A stretch of DNA of 64,000 nucleotides from Thermosyntropha lipolytica DSM 11003 (lineage in GTDB: Bacteria; Bacillota; Syntrophomonadia; Syntrophomonadales; Syntrophomonadaceae). Position 1 is the first letter of the stretch, and each line of letters starts with the position of its first letter. The notes beneath the pieces are model-generated. The model was not told the DNA's origin and did not search any database. It saw only the letters and a program-made list of their open reading frames with translations. The position numbers and the translations under genes were made by a program. The stretch is from NCBI RefSeq assembly GCF_900129805.1, contig NZ_FQWY01000006.1:33178-97177 (forward strand). Direction: 5' to 3'. Below, one piece after another: positions 38,874 through 47,936 of this stretch.

Positions 38874-39350
38874 TTACTGCATGATAAAGCTGGTAAAATA
38901 GACTTCTTTGATCATTTCCTTACCTAATCTCTTATTAAGCTTATTCTTTATTTCCTGTTTCAATTCCTCCCGGTACCGTATATCCATATCTGCAGGCGTC
39001 TTAGAAGATAAAATACCAAGCACCGTATCCTTCATGATAGGCATATATTCCTTAAGTTCTTCTTCTTTTTTCTTTTCTCCTGCTAATTCTACATATATTT
39101 CCACTTTTACAAACCGGGAGCCGGTCGGATCATTGAGGTTAGTCGTAAATTCTCCGATAGAGACTATAGTTCCTGCTGATTTTTCTTTTTTTACTTCTTT
39201 TTTTTCTTCCGGCATAAAAGGAGCCATCAGGCTTTTTAGCATAAAGTAGGAAGCTCCCATAGCTACCAGAAATATCAAGAGCCCTACCAGCACGATTTTA
39301 AAATCAAATCCCGCTTTTTCTTTAACTTCTGGGTTTTTTTCGTCGGCCAA
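38874..39350 (-). CDS. fliL: Flagellar basal body-associated protein FliL
   Basis: Stator-associated membrane protein. 158 aa with one N-terminal transmembrane segment (about 18-38), a charged linker (EEKKEVKKEKS) and the periplasmic stomatin-like FliL domain ending YFTSFIMQ. TTG start with AAGGGGTG upstream. It lies between flbD and fliM. MotA and MotB, its usual partners, are not in the window. Confidence 0.9.
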   Translation of the reverse strand: MADEKNPEVKEKAGFDFKIVLVGLLIFLVAMGASYFMLKSLMAPFMPEEKKEVKKEKSAGTIVSIGEFTTNLNDPTGSRFVKVEIYVELAGEKKKEEELKEYMPIMKDTVLGILSSKTPADMDIRYREELKQEIKNKLNKRLGKEMIKEVYFTSFIMQ

Positions 39351-39367
39351 AAAATTTCACCCCTTGT

Positions 39368-39562
39368 TTATTCCTTGAGATTTAAAAAAACCTCTTTCTT
39401 AAATTTTATAATCTCTTTGCGTATTTCTGCCATAGTTTCTTTTACCACAAATTTGCGCCCGGTGGTCAAGGTTATAACCGTATCCGGGGTCTCTTCCATA
39501 AATTCTATCAAATCCAGATTAACTGCTATTTTCCCACCATTAAGACGGGTAAGATAAATCAT
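39368..39562 (-). CDS. flbD: FlbD family small flagellar protein
   Basis: A 64-aa protein that starts MIYLTRLNGGKIAVNLDLIEF and has the TPDTVITLTTGRKFVV core of the FlbD/YlzI family, encoded between flgE and fliL in many Firmicutes. The role is poorly known. The ATG is preceded by GAGGTGG. Confidence 0.9.
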   Translation of the reverse strand: MIYLTRLNGGKIAVNLDLIEFMEETPDTVITLTTGRKFVVKETMAEIRKEIIKFKKEVFLNLKE

Positions 39563-39582
39563 AAAACCACCTCATAACATCA

Positions 39583-39610
39583 GGCTTGAAGGGAACAGCC
39601 CCTTCAAGCC
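39583..39610 (-). repeat. Perfect 11-bp hairpin between flgE and flbD
   Basis: GGCTTGAAGGG (39583-39593) and CCCTTCAAGCC (39600-39610) are exact inverted repeats around a 6-base loop. No T-run follows on either strand, so a processing or 3'-stabilising element in the polycistronic RNA is more likely than a terminator. Confidence 0.75.
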
Positions 39611-39619
39611 ATACCCTTG

Positions 39620-41047
39620 CTAGCGTTTAAGGTTTACCAACTCCTGCAGCATTTCATCCGAAGTAGTTATAATGCGTGAATTAGCCTGAAATCCTCTCTG
39701 GGTGACTATCATTTCCGTAAATTCCTCCGATAAATCTACATTAGACATCTCCAGGCTTCCAGGAAGAATACCTCCCATCCCCTGATCACCAGGAGCCCCT
39801 ACCAGGGGGTCTCCCGAGTTATTGGAAACCTGATACAGGTTACTTCCTGCCTGCAATAGCCCTGCCGGGTTCTGGAAATTAGCCAGGGCCACCCTTGCCA
39901 GGTTGCGGGTTTCTCCATTATCATAAACCCCGGAAATAGTCCCATCTATCCCGATGGTAAAGCTCACCAGATTGCCCATACTGTATCCATTCTGATGTTC
40001 CGCCCAGGCGGTAGACTTCGACTCCCACTGGGTAAGGCGGCTGAAATCAACTTTAAAGTTAATATCAGCAGCTCCGTTAGTCATAACTGCCGTCAAAGGC
40101 TGTACAGGAGGGAAAGTGTAACCAGTTATCCCTGTTATTTGATATTTTTTACCTCCTACTTCTACCCTGGTAGGATAATTACCATCGGCATCAAAAATGA
40201 TTACGTTTTCTATGGTTTGGGTAGTAGTCAAATCTCCCGGTCCTCCTCCCGAAGGAGCAGGAAATTCAGGATCAAAAGAGACATCACAGTTCCATTTGTT
40301 TATTTTTATCTGGGTAGTCTGAGTATTTCCTGTATCATCAACATAGCTTACATCTGCTGTTTGATTCTCTTCTACCTTGTAAAACCGGAAATACAAAGTA
40401 TGCTTATTCCCCAGCGAATCATAAATCTCTTTCGAAGTTATGACTACATCATCCGGAGCAGTAGCTGGATTAGTGACTATATTAAGATTAGAATTGAGAT
40501 TGCCCGAAAATTTAACTTCGGTGGTAGCATTTGGCTCTATCGTCTTAAAACCTGATATATCTATGGGCTGAGTAGCTTTCACGGTATCTATTTTCCAGTT
40601 GCCACTAGCATCAAACTGCGTCTTATCAGCCATCCAGCCATGTACCCGGTAGCCGTTAGATGTATTAACCAGATTACCCATCTTGTCAAAATCAAAATTA
40701 CCAGCCCGGGTATAGAATAACTGGCCTCCATTGTCCAGTATAAAATAACCATTTCCATCTATGGCCATATCTGTAATCTTATTGGTCGTAGCTGCTGGAG
40801 CCGGGGTATGAATCTGGTCAATACTGCTCAAGGTCATACCCAAACCTATCCCCATAGGGTTAGTTCCTCCCCGGGCATCCGTGGGCCGGGAAGCCCCTCT
40901 TATCGCCTGATAAAGAGTATCTTTGAAAACTACCCGGCTTTTCTTATAGCCAGTAGTATTGACATTGGCAATATTATTGCCTATAACATCCATTCTCGTC
41001 TGGTGATTCTTAAGTCCGGAAACACCAGCATACATGGAACGCATCAT
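39620..41047 (-). CDS. flgE: Flagellar hook protein FlgE
   Basis: Main hook subunit, exported by the flagellar apparatus. 475 aa. The N-terminal rod/hook signature MYAGVSGLKNHQTRMDVIGNNIANVNTTGYK and the C-terminal coiled segment LSEEFTEMIVTQRGFQANSRIITTSDEMLQEL are both intact, with a variable middle domain. The paired ATG codons at 41047-41042 lie 12-15 bases after AAGGAGGT; an earlier in-frame start lacks support. Two stable hairpins flank the gene. Confidence 0.94.
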   Translation of the reverse strand: MMRSMYAGVSGLKNHQTRMDVIGNNIANVNTTGYKKSRVVFKDTLYQAIRGASRPTDARGGTNPMGIGLGMTLSSIDQIHTPAPAATTNKITDMAIDGNGYFILDNGGQLFYTRAGNFDFDKMGNLVNTSNGYRVHGWMADKTQFDASGNWKIDTVKATQPIDISGFKTIEPNATTEVKFSGNLNSNLNIVTNPATAPDDVVITSKEIYDSLGNKHTLYFRFYKVEENQTADVSYVDDTGNTQTTQIKINKWNCDVSFDPEFPAPSGGGPGDLTTTQTIENVIIFDADGNYPTRVEVGGKKYQITGITGYTFPPVQPLTAVMTNGAADINFKVDFSRLTQWESKSTAWAEHQNGYSMGNLVSFTIGIDGTISGVYDNGETRNLARVALANFQNPAGLLQAGSNLYQVSNNSGDPLVGAPGDQGMGGILPGSLEMSNVDLSEEFTEMIVTQRGFQANSRIITTSDEMLQELVNLKR

Positions 41048-41139
41048 AAAGCAAACGACCTCCTTTAGAGCTTTTACCCTGCTTATAAGGAAAATAACTA
41101 CTCTTGGCAGCTGGGATGCTTCAGTCATTCCACATCCCC

Positions 41140-41165
41140 GGGCTTCCTCTAAAGAGGTCCAGCCC
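41140..41165 (-). repeat. Hairpin in the flgE leader
   Basis: Just after the stop of the upstream gene, GGGCT (41140-41144) pairs with AGCCC (41161-41165) and the inner CCTCT (41146-41150) with AGAGG (41153-41157). A second stem GGGATG/CATCCC lies at 41113-41138. There is no U-tract. Together they form a structured 117-base spacer before flgE. Confidence 0.6.
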
Positions 41166-41551
41166 TAGATAATCACTGCACTGTCAATATTGGTAAATAC
41201 ATTTTCTTTCAGGTTTTCTCCATTTACAGCGGTGATGACTGTATTATTTTTTATGCTTACTACCAGAGCCAGGTCATTCATCAAGATAAGCGAATCCTTG
41301 GCTCCTTTACTTCTAGCCCTGGCTACTGCCTCCTCCAGCTTGTGCAAATCTTCAGGACTCAGTTCTATATTACGTGACTTAAGCCGCTGCTGCGCATGGC
41401 TGGAAAACTTTAATTCTCCCTGCAGCTTCTTTTCTAATATCTGGTTGAAGCTTCCTCCTTTGGCTTCCGCCCTGGTCGAGACTGCATCATTTTTTTTCGG
41501 GGTTAAAGGAGTCAGTACCTGGTTAGGGAAAAATATTATTCTATTTTCCAT
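41165..41551 (-). CDS. Flagellar operon protein, TIGR02530 type
   Basis: A 128-aa soluble protein. The core FSSHAQQRLKSRNIELSPEDLHKLEEAVARARSKG and LVVSIKNNTVITAV matches a family of unnamed proteins encoded between flgD and flgE in Firmicutes. Export or hook assembly is guessed from position only. The ATG has AAGGTG upstream and overlaps the flgD end by 11 bases. Confidence 0.85.
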   Translation of the reverse strand: MENRIIFFPNQVLTPLTPKKNDAVSTRAEAKGGSFNQILEKKLQGELKFSSHAQQRLKSRNIELSPEDLHKLEEAVARARSKGAKDSLILMNDLALVVSIKNNTVITAVNGENLKENVFTNIDSAVII

Positions 41552-42077
41552 CAGTTTCACCTTCTCCTGCGCTATTGCCCTTAAGTTCAGTCAGCTTCTC
41601 CAGAATAGCATGAAGTACCGGAAGGCTATCATCCTCATATTTGCCAAATTCTATCACCTGGTCAGGTTCTACAAGCTTTCCTCCTATATGGTAGTAAAAT
41701 TTGCCATCTCTTATAAACAGGGAGTCTACCACGCCTATCTTAATTTCCTCACCGTATCTTCCTTCCGTGTAAGCTACTTTTCTTCCTATGGCTGAACTTA
41801 TTTTTTGCCACTCCATATAGCTATTAAGCTGGTTGCTTATTTTTTCAAAACTGGTATTGAGGTTTTTCATCTGTTCCAGGGTGCTAAAAGTAGCCATCTG
41901 GGCTATAAATTCCTTATCATTTACCGGTTCCAGGGGGTTCTGATACCTGAGCTGGGTAATCATGAGTTTTAAAAAATCATCCTTGCCCAGTATATTCTTG
42001 TTCTGAGCTTTTTCCAGCTGGTCTCCCTGAGGAGCTTTTCCGATCCCGGAGAAGGAAGTATAACTTACTGCTGTCAA
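41541..42077 (-). CDS. flgD: Hook capping/scaffolding protein FlgD
   Basis: Cap needed for hook polymerisation. 178 aa from the TTG preceded by AGGAGG; a GTG three codons earlier lies inside the Shine-Dalgarno. The conserved N-terminal export and capping region LGKDDFLKLMITQLRYQNPLEPVNDKEFIAQMATFSTLEQM is intact. It lacks the long C-terminal Ig-like domains of enteric FlgD, which is common in Firmicutes. Confidence 0.93.
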   Translation of the reverse strand: MTAVSYTSFSGIGKAPQGDQLEKAQNKNILGKDDFLKLMITQLRYQNPLEPVNDKEFIAQMATFSTLEQMKNLNTSFEKISNQLNSYMEWQKISSAIGRKVAYTEGRYGEEIKIGVVDSLFIRDGKFYYHIGGKLVEPDQVIEFGKYEDDSLPVLHAILEKLTELKGNSAGEGETDGK

Positions 42078-42096
42078 CTTTTTCACCTCCTGATCA

Positions 42097-43440
42097 TTAT
42101 ATCAACCAGCTCATAGTGCTTTCCCCGGCATAGGAATCATAAATTTCTTCTTCTGCATTTAGTGCATAATCAGCATCACCCATCGAGGAAGCAGAATTAT
42201 CAGAGTTTACAACTCTCCTGACAGCATAAAACTCAGGCCTTTGCCCCATAAACTGCCGGCTGTTTTCCGAGCCGTCAAACATGCCTCCATTATTGAGCTG
42301 CACATTTACTTCTGTTTTTTCCACGCGAAGGCCTTGATTTTCCAGCGATTGTCTCAAAGCTGCGATATTGCTCTCCAGCATCTGCTTTACGCGAAGATTT
42401 TCAGCTATAAATCTAGCCGTTACGGCTCCTTCCTCAACTGCTATCTTAATAGTCATCTTGCCTAAAAACTCAGGCTTGAGCTCAATCTTCATTTCGGATA
42501 AGTTCTGCTTTACCAGAAGCTCCGCCTTTCTGACAATCTGCGCAAATACCTCTTTTTCATTTACAGGCACCGGCTTGGGCAGGTTCACAAAGGCTGCTGT
42601 TCTTAAGGATTCTGATGATTTACTGGCTGTTCCATTAAAAACAAAATTCCTTTTCCCATCTGCCATCTCATCATTATTCAACTGCTCCTGCTCCCTTAAT
42701 GCCAGTTTGTGGCCTGTGTTTTTCATCTGTTCCCAGTAAATCAACCCTTTGACATCCTGCTTTTCCGGCTTTGTCTGATCAGAAACAGGAAAAGGAGATT
42801 TTTCCTGTTCACCTGGTTCGGCCTTCATTACCCCATCCTGGCGTACAGAAAACCCGCTGTTCTTTTCTTCCGGCAGCAATAATTTCAGCTGGTTCGCTGT
42901 TTCTTCTTTTTCCTGCCTGCTCAGCAGGTTTTTAACTGCCTGCCTGATAACTTCCTCTATTCTTTGGGATACTACAGGCTCCAGAGACAAGTCTTCAGCC
43001 ATAACTGCCAGCTGTTTTTCCAGATGGGTTACCCATTCAGCCAATGTTATGGTCTGGCTTCGGCTCTCAGAAATAGCCCAGGTCATCTTCTCACTAACAT
43101 ATTCGCTTATTTTTCTACTTTCCTCCGGCAAACTTCCCATCTGTTCCAGTTTAAGCAGGCCATCTGCAATCTGTCCCCAGCAAAGCAGTATATCGAGTTC
43201 ATTTACTTTTACCTCTTTTTCAGGCAGGTCAGAATTCAAAAGGGCTAAAGAAGACTTGCTATCTGATGATATAAGTTCTTCTCTCTTATTATCAGCCTTA
43301 GAAGAAACCAGGTTTCGGTTAAGGATTGGGGCAAACTTTTTCTCCCTTGCCTCATCCTGTCGGGTATACCGGCCTGAACCATCTGTCCTTAAACCAGCTT
43401 TAAAATCTGCTTTAAGAAGAACTTCTAAGCCTACACTCAC
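42097..43440 (-). CDS. fliK: Flagellar hook-length control protein FliK
   Basis: Exported ruler that triggers the hook-to-filament switch in FlhB. 447 aa. The variable N-terminal two thirds carry no recognisable domain. The conserved C-terminal Flg_hook domain (about 305-400) contains ELKPEFLGKMTIKIAVEEGAV and LRQSLENQGLRVEKTEV. GTG start with AAAGGAGGTG upstream. It lies between the MotE-like gene and flgD. Confidence 0.9.
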   Translation of the reverse strand: MSVGLEVLLKADFKAGLRTDGSGRYTRQDEAREKKFAPILNRNLVSSKADNKREELISSDSKSSLALLNSDLPEKEVKVNELDILLCWGQIADGLLKLEQMGSLPEESRKISEYVSEKMTWAISESRSQTITLAEWVTHLEKQLAVMAEDLSLEPVVSQRIEEVIRQAVKNLLSRQEKEETANQLKLLLPEEKNSGFSVRQDGVMKAEPGEQEKSPFPVSDQTKPEKQDVKGLIYWEQMKNTGHKLALREQEQLNNDEMADGKRNFVFNGTASKSSESLRTAAFVNLPKPVPVNEKEVFAQIVRKAELLVKQNLSEMKIELKPEFLGKMTIKIAVEEGAVTARFIAENLRVKQMLESNIAALRQSLENQGLRVEKTEVNVQLNNGGMFDGSENSRQFMGQRPEFYAVRRVVNSDNSASSMGDADYALNAEEEIYDSYAGESTMSWLI

Positions 43441-43508
43441 CTTTTCACCTCCTTTCTCTTCCTGGTATCTATCTCCTTCACCTCAGGAGCAACATGGCCC
43501 CTTGAGGA

Positions 43509-44081
43509 TTACGGGCTTACCACCAGCATCTTTTTGGTTATTTCCGCTGCCTTTCTTTTATCCATATTCTGCAGTATCTGGGCAGCAGTTTCTTTATCCA
43601 TCTGGGTCAAAATGCCTATTATATCTTTATCTTCCAGATTGCTCATTATCTCGGCTGCATTCTTAACTTTCATAGAGGCAAAATAATTAGCCATATCTTT
43701 GTAAACAGCTTCCTGATCCTTCCGGGCCTTATCCGCTCGCCTTAATTCTTCATTTAGCTGCATAATCTCTTCCTGCATAGCTATTCCCGCTGCTTTTTCT
43801 TTTTCTAATTCCTTTTTCAACCTGGCATAGTCACTTTTAATCAGAGCAATCTCCTCATTTTTCTTTTTTATTTCCACTTTAAGCCTTGCATTTTCCTCTC
43901 TTAACAGCTGAACTTCGCTCTTAGCCTCTACTTTTTCCTTGGCCACATATTTGCCAATAATCGGCATACGGTTCAAAAATGCCGGGGGTTTTACTATTTC
44001 AAAAAAAAGCAGTCCATACCCTGTTCCGGCCAGTATTATCAATATTAAAATCGCAATTACCAGTCCCTTTACTTTTCCCAT
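43509..44081 (-). CDS. MotE/YlxF-like membrane protein with MgtE-N-type domain
   Basis: 190 aa. One N-terminal transmembrane segment (about 5-28), a long coiled coil (about 58-125) and a C-terminal helical MgtE-N/FliG-M-like domain (NAAEIMSNLEDKDIIGILTQMDKETAAQILQNMD). This is the YlxF layout found between fliJ and fliK in Firmicutes; related MotE proteins act as motility chaperones. ATG with GGAGTGAAG upstream; a start six codons earlier is less likely. Confidence 0.85.
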   Translation of the reverse strand: MGKVKGLVIAILILIILAGTGYGLLFFEIVKPPAFLNRMPIIGKYVAKEKVEAKSEVQLLREENARLKVEIKKKNEEIALIKSDYARLKKELEKEKAAGIAMQEEIMQLNEELRRADKARKDQEAVYKDMANYFASMKVKNAAEIMSNLEDKDIIGILTQMDKETAAQILQNMDKRKAAEITKKMLVVSP

Positions 44082-44122
44082 AGCTTCACTCCTGGTCATA
44101 GCTCAAATAAAAACCGGCCTAT

Positions 44123-44578
44123 CTATTCATCTATCTTTTTTTGCCTCTGCCAGTACCGGCTGGTGGCTATTTCATCTATAAATTTTTGTTCTTCTCGATT
44201 AAGCTCATATAAATATTCTTCCCAGGCCTTTTGCTTCAACTTTTCCAATGTTTTTACTTCCCGCTTCTTTTTCAGCAAGTCCTGCCTTAAGTTTTCCAGT
44301 TCCTCTCGGGCCTTATCCAGCCTCTCTTCCACCCGGGCAATATTTTCTTTTAAAACCGGTATATAATCACGAATCAGATTAACAAAATAGATATTGCTTT
44401 CCCGCAAAAAATTCCGCATCATGGCTTCGCTTCTGGCCAGACTGCAGTATAAGTTCGCTTTTTCAACTTCTAATTCTTCTACTTCTTTTTCTTTTGCCTG
44501 CAACCTGGCTTTAGCCATCTCTTCTTCCCGCCGGCTTACATCAAGTTTAGTCTGCAACCTGAATACAAAAGGCTTCAC
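44123..44578 (-). CDS. fliJ: Flagellar export chaperone/stalk protein FliJ
   Basis: A 151-aa, almost wholly coiled-coil protein that links the FliI ATPase ring to FlhA. It begins KPFVFRLQTKLDVSRREEEMAKARL, the FliJ N-terminal signature. GTG start with a weak Shine-Dalgarno, 12 bases after fliI. Confidence 0.92.
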   Translation of the reverse strand: MKPFVFRLQTKLDVSRREEEMAKARLQAKEKEVEELEVEKANLYCSLARSEAMMRNFLRESNIYFVNLIRDYIPVLKENIARVEERLDKAREELENLRQDLLKKKREVKTLEKLKQKAWEEYLYELNREEQKFIDEIATSRYWQRQKKIDE

Positions 44579-44590
44579 CTACATACATCA

Positions 44591-45910
44591 CTATCCTTCA
44601 ACTGTTTTTCTGAGCTCATCCAGTACCTGTTCAAAAGTTACCTCTTCATAAATATCCTGCCGGCTAAAGCTAAGGCATTTATCAATAAGGGCTATAGCCT
44701 CATCTATTTTCGGATTAGCCCCTTTGCGGTAAGCTCCGATTTCTATAAGATCTCTGGCCTCTTCATAAACCGCAAGAATACTGCGGTAACGGTTGGCCAT
44801 TTCCAGATGTTCCCTGGAAACAACATCTATCATAACCCGGCTTATGCTGTTTAGCACATCAATAGCCGGATATATATTCATGGCAGCCAGCCGGCGGCTT
44901 AAAACTATATGTCCATCAACTATTCCTCTTACCGCATCGGTTATCGGTTCATTCATGTCATCCCCTTCTACCAGTACTGTATACATGCCGGTTATAGTAC
45001 CCCGTTCGGAATTTCCTGCCCTCTCCAGCAGCATGGGAAGCTGGGCAAAAACCGAAGGGGTATACCCTCTGGTAGCAGGAGGTTCACCTATAGCTAAACC
45101 TACCTCGCGCTGAGCCATAGCAAAACGGGTAAGAGAATCCATCAATAAAAGCACATCTTTCCCCTGATCCCGGAAATATTCAGCAATACTGGTAGCTACA
45201 AAAGCTCCTTTCAACCTGACTAAAGCCGGCTGATCTGATGTAGCTACCACTACTACTGACCTAGCAAGCCCCTTTTCCCCTAAATCCCTTTCCAAAAAAT
45301 CCCGCACTTCGCGTCCTCGTTCACCAATTAAAGCAATAACATTTATATCGGCAGTAGTATTGCGGGCTATCATCCCCAGCAAGGTGCTTTTACCTACTCC
45401 ACTTCCTGCCATAATACCTATCCTCTGGCCTTTACCAATAGTTATTAAACCATCAATAGCCTTTACCCCTACGGGGAGGATTTCGGTAATCCGTCGTCTT
45501 TTCAAAGGGTCAGGAGCTTTATTTACAACCGGATAAAAAGCCTCGGGTTTTATATTTTCCTTGCCATCAATAGGTTCTCCCAGACCGTTTAACACCCTTC
45601 CAATAAGGTCAAAACCTACCCCCACTTCCAGCGTCCTGCCTGTAGCAATAAGTTCACTTCCTGAACTTACTCCTTCCATACTCCCTAGAGGCATAAGGAT
45701 TATCTTATTCCCTTTAAACCCTACCACCTCTGCAGGCAACATCTGGTCATGATAACCCCTGGTGCTTATATAGCACAGTTCACCTAACTTAACTTTAGGC
45801 CCATAAGCTTCCAGGGTCAATCCTATCGCCTGGGATACCCTGCCTTTAAGCTTATAGGTCTGGGTATTCTCGATAATATTTAAATAGCTATCAACCTGAA
45901 AATCATGCAT
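44591..45910 (-). CDS. fliI: Flagellum-specific ATPase FliI
   Basis: Energises flagellar protein export. 439 aa, F1-beta-like. Walker A GSGVGKST (169-176), IGERGREVRDFLERDL, Walker B LLLMDSLTRFA and the C-terminal domain are intact. The start ATG (MHDFQVDSYL) has GGGGAA 7 bases upstream and follows the fliH stop by four bases; the frame is open further up but inside fliH. Confidence 0.97.
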   Translation of the reverse strand: MHDFQVDSYLNIIENTQTYKLKGRVSQAIGLTLEAYGPKVKLGELCYISTRGYHDQMLPAEVVGFKGNKIILMPLGSMEGVSSGSELIATGRTLEVGVGFDLIGRVLNGLGEPIDGKENIKPEAFYPVVNKAPDPLKRRRITEILPVGVKAIDGLITIGKGQRIGIMAGSGVGKSTLLGMIARNTTADINVIALIGERGREVRDFLERDLGEKGLARSVVVVATSDQPALVRLKGAFVATSIAEYFRDQGKDVLLLMDSLTRFAMAQREVGLAIGEPPATRGYTPSVFAQLPMLLERAGNSERGTITGMYTVLVEGDDMNEPITDAVRGIVDGHIVLSRRLAAMNIYPAIDVLNSISRVMIDVVSREHLEMANRYRSILAVYEEARDLIEIGAYRKGANPKIDEAIALIDKCLSFSRQDIYEEVTFEQVLDELRKTVEG

Positions 45911-45914
45911 AACA

Positions 45915-46733
45915 TCATTCCCCGGTAAGTTCATGCTCCAAAGCATCTTCAAGACTTGCCCATCTCGTTTCCAGCCGGGCATCTACGGTTCCCCTGTCAC
46001 TTTCTACGACTACTCCTCCCGGGCTTAGTCGATTATCAACTCTAATCTCTAAATTAGGCATCTCACTTTCTATATCGTTAAAATCTCCTCTTTCCCTTAA
46101 TAAATTTAAAATTTTAAAATCTTCGGGATTAACGCGCAGCATCACATTTTCCGGCTGGTCCAAAAAGCTTATCGCTTCCCTTACTACTTCCCGAATACTT
46201 TCAGGATTAGCCTTAAGCTCAGCTACTACTATCTTGCGGGCAATAGCCATAGCCAGCCTTACAATATCCTTTTCGGCTGAATTTATTATTGCCAGCTTCA
46301 ACCTTCTAGCTTCTTCGATCATCTGCTTGCTCTGCTCTTTAGCCTCCTTCAACTCCCTTTCCATCTCGGCACGTGCTTTTTGCCATCCTTCCTCATATCC
46401 TTCCTTTTTCGCCTTTTCTCTTATTTCCTCGGCTTCCTCATAGACGCGGGCGCGAATATGGTCCGCCTCTTCCTCCGCCTCGGCCAGGATAAGCCGGGCT
46501 TCTTCCCGGGCTTTATTTAAAAGCTCTACTACCATCTCCTCGGTTTCTTTTATTATCTTTTCACTTTCGCCTTTAAGCTGGTCTAAATCAATTTTTTCCC
46601 TGTCTATTTCGTTATTTATAACGACAGCAGATTCACCTTGGGACTGCGGTAAATCTTTCAAAACGGGAAGCCGGGCTGCTTCAATAAGACGAGGATTTAA
46701 GGCTATCTGAGAATTTTTTATTATTTTAGACAA
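45915..46733 (-). CDS. fliH: Flagellar assembly protein FliH
   Basis: Stator/regulator of the FliI ATPase. 272 aa: a long coiled coil rich in E, A and K (about 45-155) and a C-terminal domain (about 160-260) with LAMAIARKIVVAEL and LRVNPEDFKIL. The start overlaps the fliG end by eight bases. Confidence 0.92.
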   Translation of the reverse strand: MSKIIKNSQIALNPRLIEAARLPVLKDLPQSQGESAVVINNEIDREKIDLDQLKGESEKIIKETEEMVVELLNKAREEARLILAEAEEEADHIRARVYEEAEEIREKAKKEGYEEGWQKARAEMERELKEAKEQSKQMIEEARRLKLAIINSAEKDIVRLAMAIARKIVVAELKANPESIREVVREAISFLDQPENVMLRVNPEDFKILNLLRERGDFNDIESEMPNLEIRVDNRLSPGGVVVESDRGTVDARLETRWASLEDALEHELTGE

Positions 46734-47733
46734 TTATTTCATCTCCTCCGCCCCGGGCAATGACAATTTCCCCGGCTTCCTCCAGCCTTCTTATTACATT
46801 AACTATGCGCTGCTGAGCTTCCTCAACATCACGCAGCCTTACCGGGCCCATAAATTCTATATCTTCCTTTAACATTTCGGCAGCGCGAGAAGACATATTG
46901 GAGAAAATCTTCTGCGCCACTTCACTGCTGGCTCCTTTAAGGGCCAGAGCCAGATCCTGGCTTTCAACTTCACGCAGCACCCTCTGCACCGAGCGGTTGT
47001 CAAGCATAACAATATCTTCAAATACAAACATCAGTTTCTTTATCTCTTCTGCCAGTTCGGGGTCCTGCACTTCTAGAGCTTCAATAATCGTCTTTTCCGT
47101 TCCCCGGTCTACCCGGTTGATAATTTCGACTACGGCTTTTACCCCGCCGGCACTCGTCATTTCCTGAGGAGCAATAGAAGAAAGCTTGCGTTCCAACACC
47201 CTTTCTACTTCCCTTATTACCTCAGGCGAAGTAGTATCCATAAGAGCAATCCTCTTGGCCACATCAGCCTGCTGTTCCGGAGGAAGAGCCGACAATATGC
47301 TGGCTGCTTTTTCCGGATCCAAATAGGCCAGAATCAAGGCAATAGTCTGCGGATGTTCAGATTGAATGAAATTTAAAAGCTGAGCCGGTTCGGTTTTACG
47401 CACAAAATCAAAAGGCCGTACCTGCAGAGATGCTGATATACGGCTTATTATTTCCATAGTTTTTTCCGGTCCATAAGCTTTTTCCAAAACTTCTTTGGCA
47501 TAGGCTATACCTCCCTGCCCTATATACTGGCTGGCCAGACACATCTCATAAAATTCACGATATATTTCATCCATCTTTTCAGGAGTTACCTGCCTTACAC
47601 TGGCAATTTCCAGCGTAAGCTGTTCCACTTCTTCATCTGTCATATGTTTAAAAATCTTCGCCGACTTTTCCGGCCCTAAAAAAATCAGGAAATTAGCGGC
47701 CTTTTGCTTGCCGCTCATAGCTTTTTTCGGCAT
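46726..47733 (-). CDS. fliG: Flagellar motor switch protein FliG
   Basis: Rotor protein that transmits torque from the stator; binds the FliF tail by its N-terminal domain. 335 aa with all three domains: N (about 1-100), middle (EHPQTIALILAYLDPEKAASIL) and C-terminal (FEDIVMLDNRSVQRVLREVESQDLALALKG) with the charged torque helix. The ATG (MPKKAMSGKQ) has GAGGTG upstream; a GTG four codons earlier overlaps the fliF tail stop. Confidence 0.96.
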   Translation of the reverse strand: MPKKAMSGKQKAANFLIFLGPEKSAKIFKHMTDEEVEQLTLEIASVRQVTPEKMDEIYREFYEMCLASQYIGQGGIAYAKEVLEKAYGPEKTMEIISRISASLQVRPFDFVRKTEPAQLLNFIQSEHPQTIALILAYLDPEKAASILSALPPEQQADVAKRIALMDTTSPEVIREVERVLERKLSSIAPQEMTSAGGVKAVVEIINRVDRGTEKTIIEALEVQDPELAEEIKKLMFVFEDIVMLDNRSVQRVLREVESQDLALALKGASSEVAQKIFSNMSSRAAEMLKEDIEFMGPVRLRDVEEAQQRIVNVIRRLEEAGEIVIARGGGDEIIV

Positions 47734-47741
47734 CCTTCCTA

Positions 47742-47936
47742 TCACCTCGCATCCTCAGCCAACCAGGCTCTGATTACCTGAGCTGCATCTTCGGGATTCT
47801 CATCGATAAGCTTTTCTATTTCATGTCTTATCTTCTGTCTTTCTTTTTCTTCCGGAGTAAGATTTTTATCCAGCAATTCCTCCAGCTTGATCTCTTCTTC
47901 CACTACCGCCTCAAATCCCGCCGGCTCCTCTACCAA
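47742..47936 (-). pseudogene. fliF: C-terminal FliG-binding tail of fliF, out of frame with the main fliF ORF
   Basis: A 64-codon reading frame ending LIDENPEDAAQVIRAWLAEDAR, the conserved cytoplasmic tail by which FliF anchors FliG. It is offset by one base from the main fliF frame, which ends at a TAG at 47930. Adding one base in the GGGG run (complement of 47953-47956) or the adjacent AAA would join the two into one protein of about 545 aa, the normal FliF length. A TTG at 47936 with GAGGAAG upstream could allow separate translation, so a split but functional FliF is not excluded. Sequencing error, true mutation and recoding are all open. Confidence 0.8.

Noticed and set aside
47742..47936. 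Tail ORF as an independent small gene
   Set aside because: The end sequence ENPEDAAQVIRAWL is the standard C-terminal motif of FliF, so it is best read as part of fliF, with separate translation only a secondary possibility.
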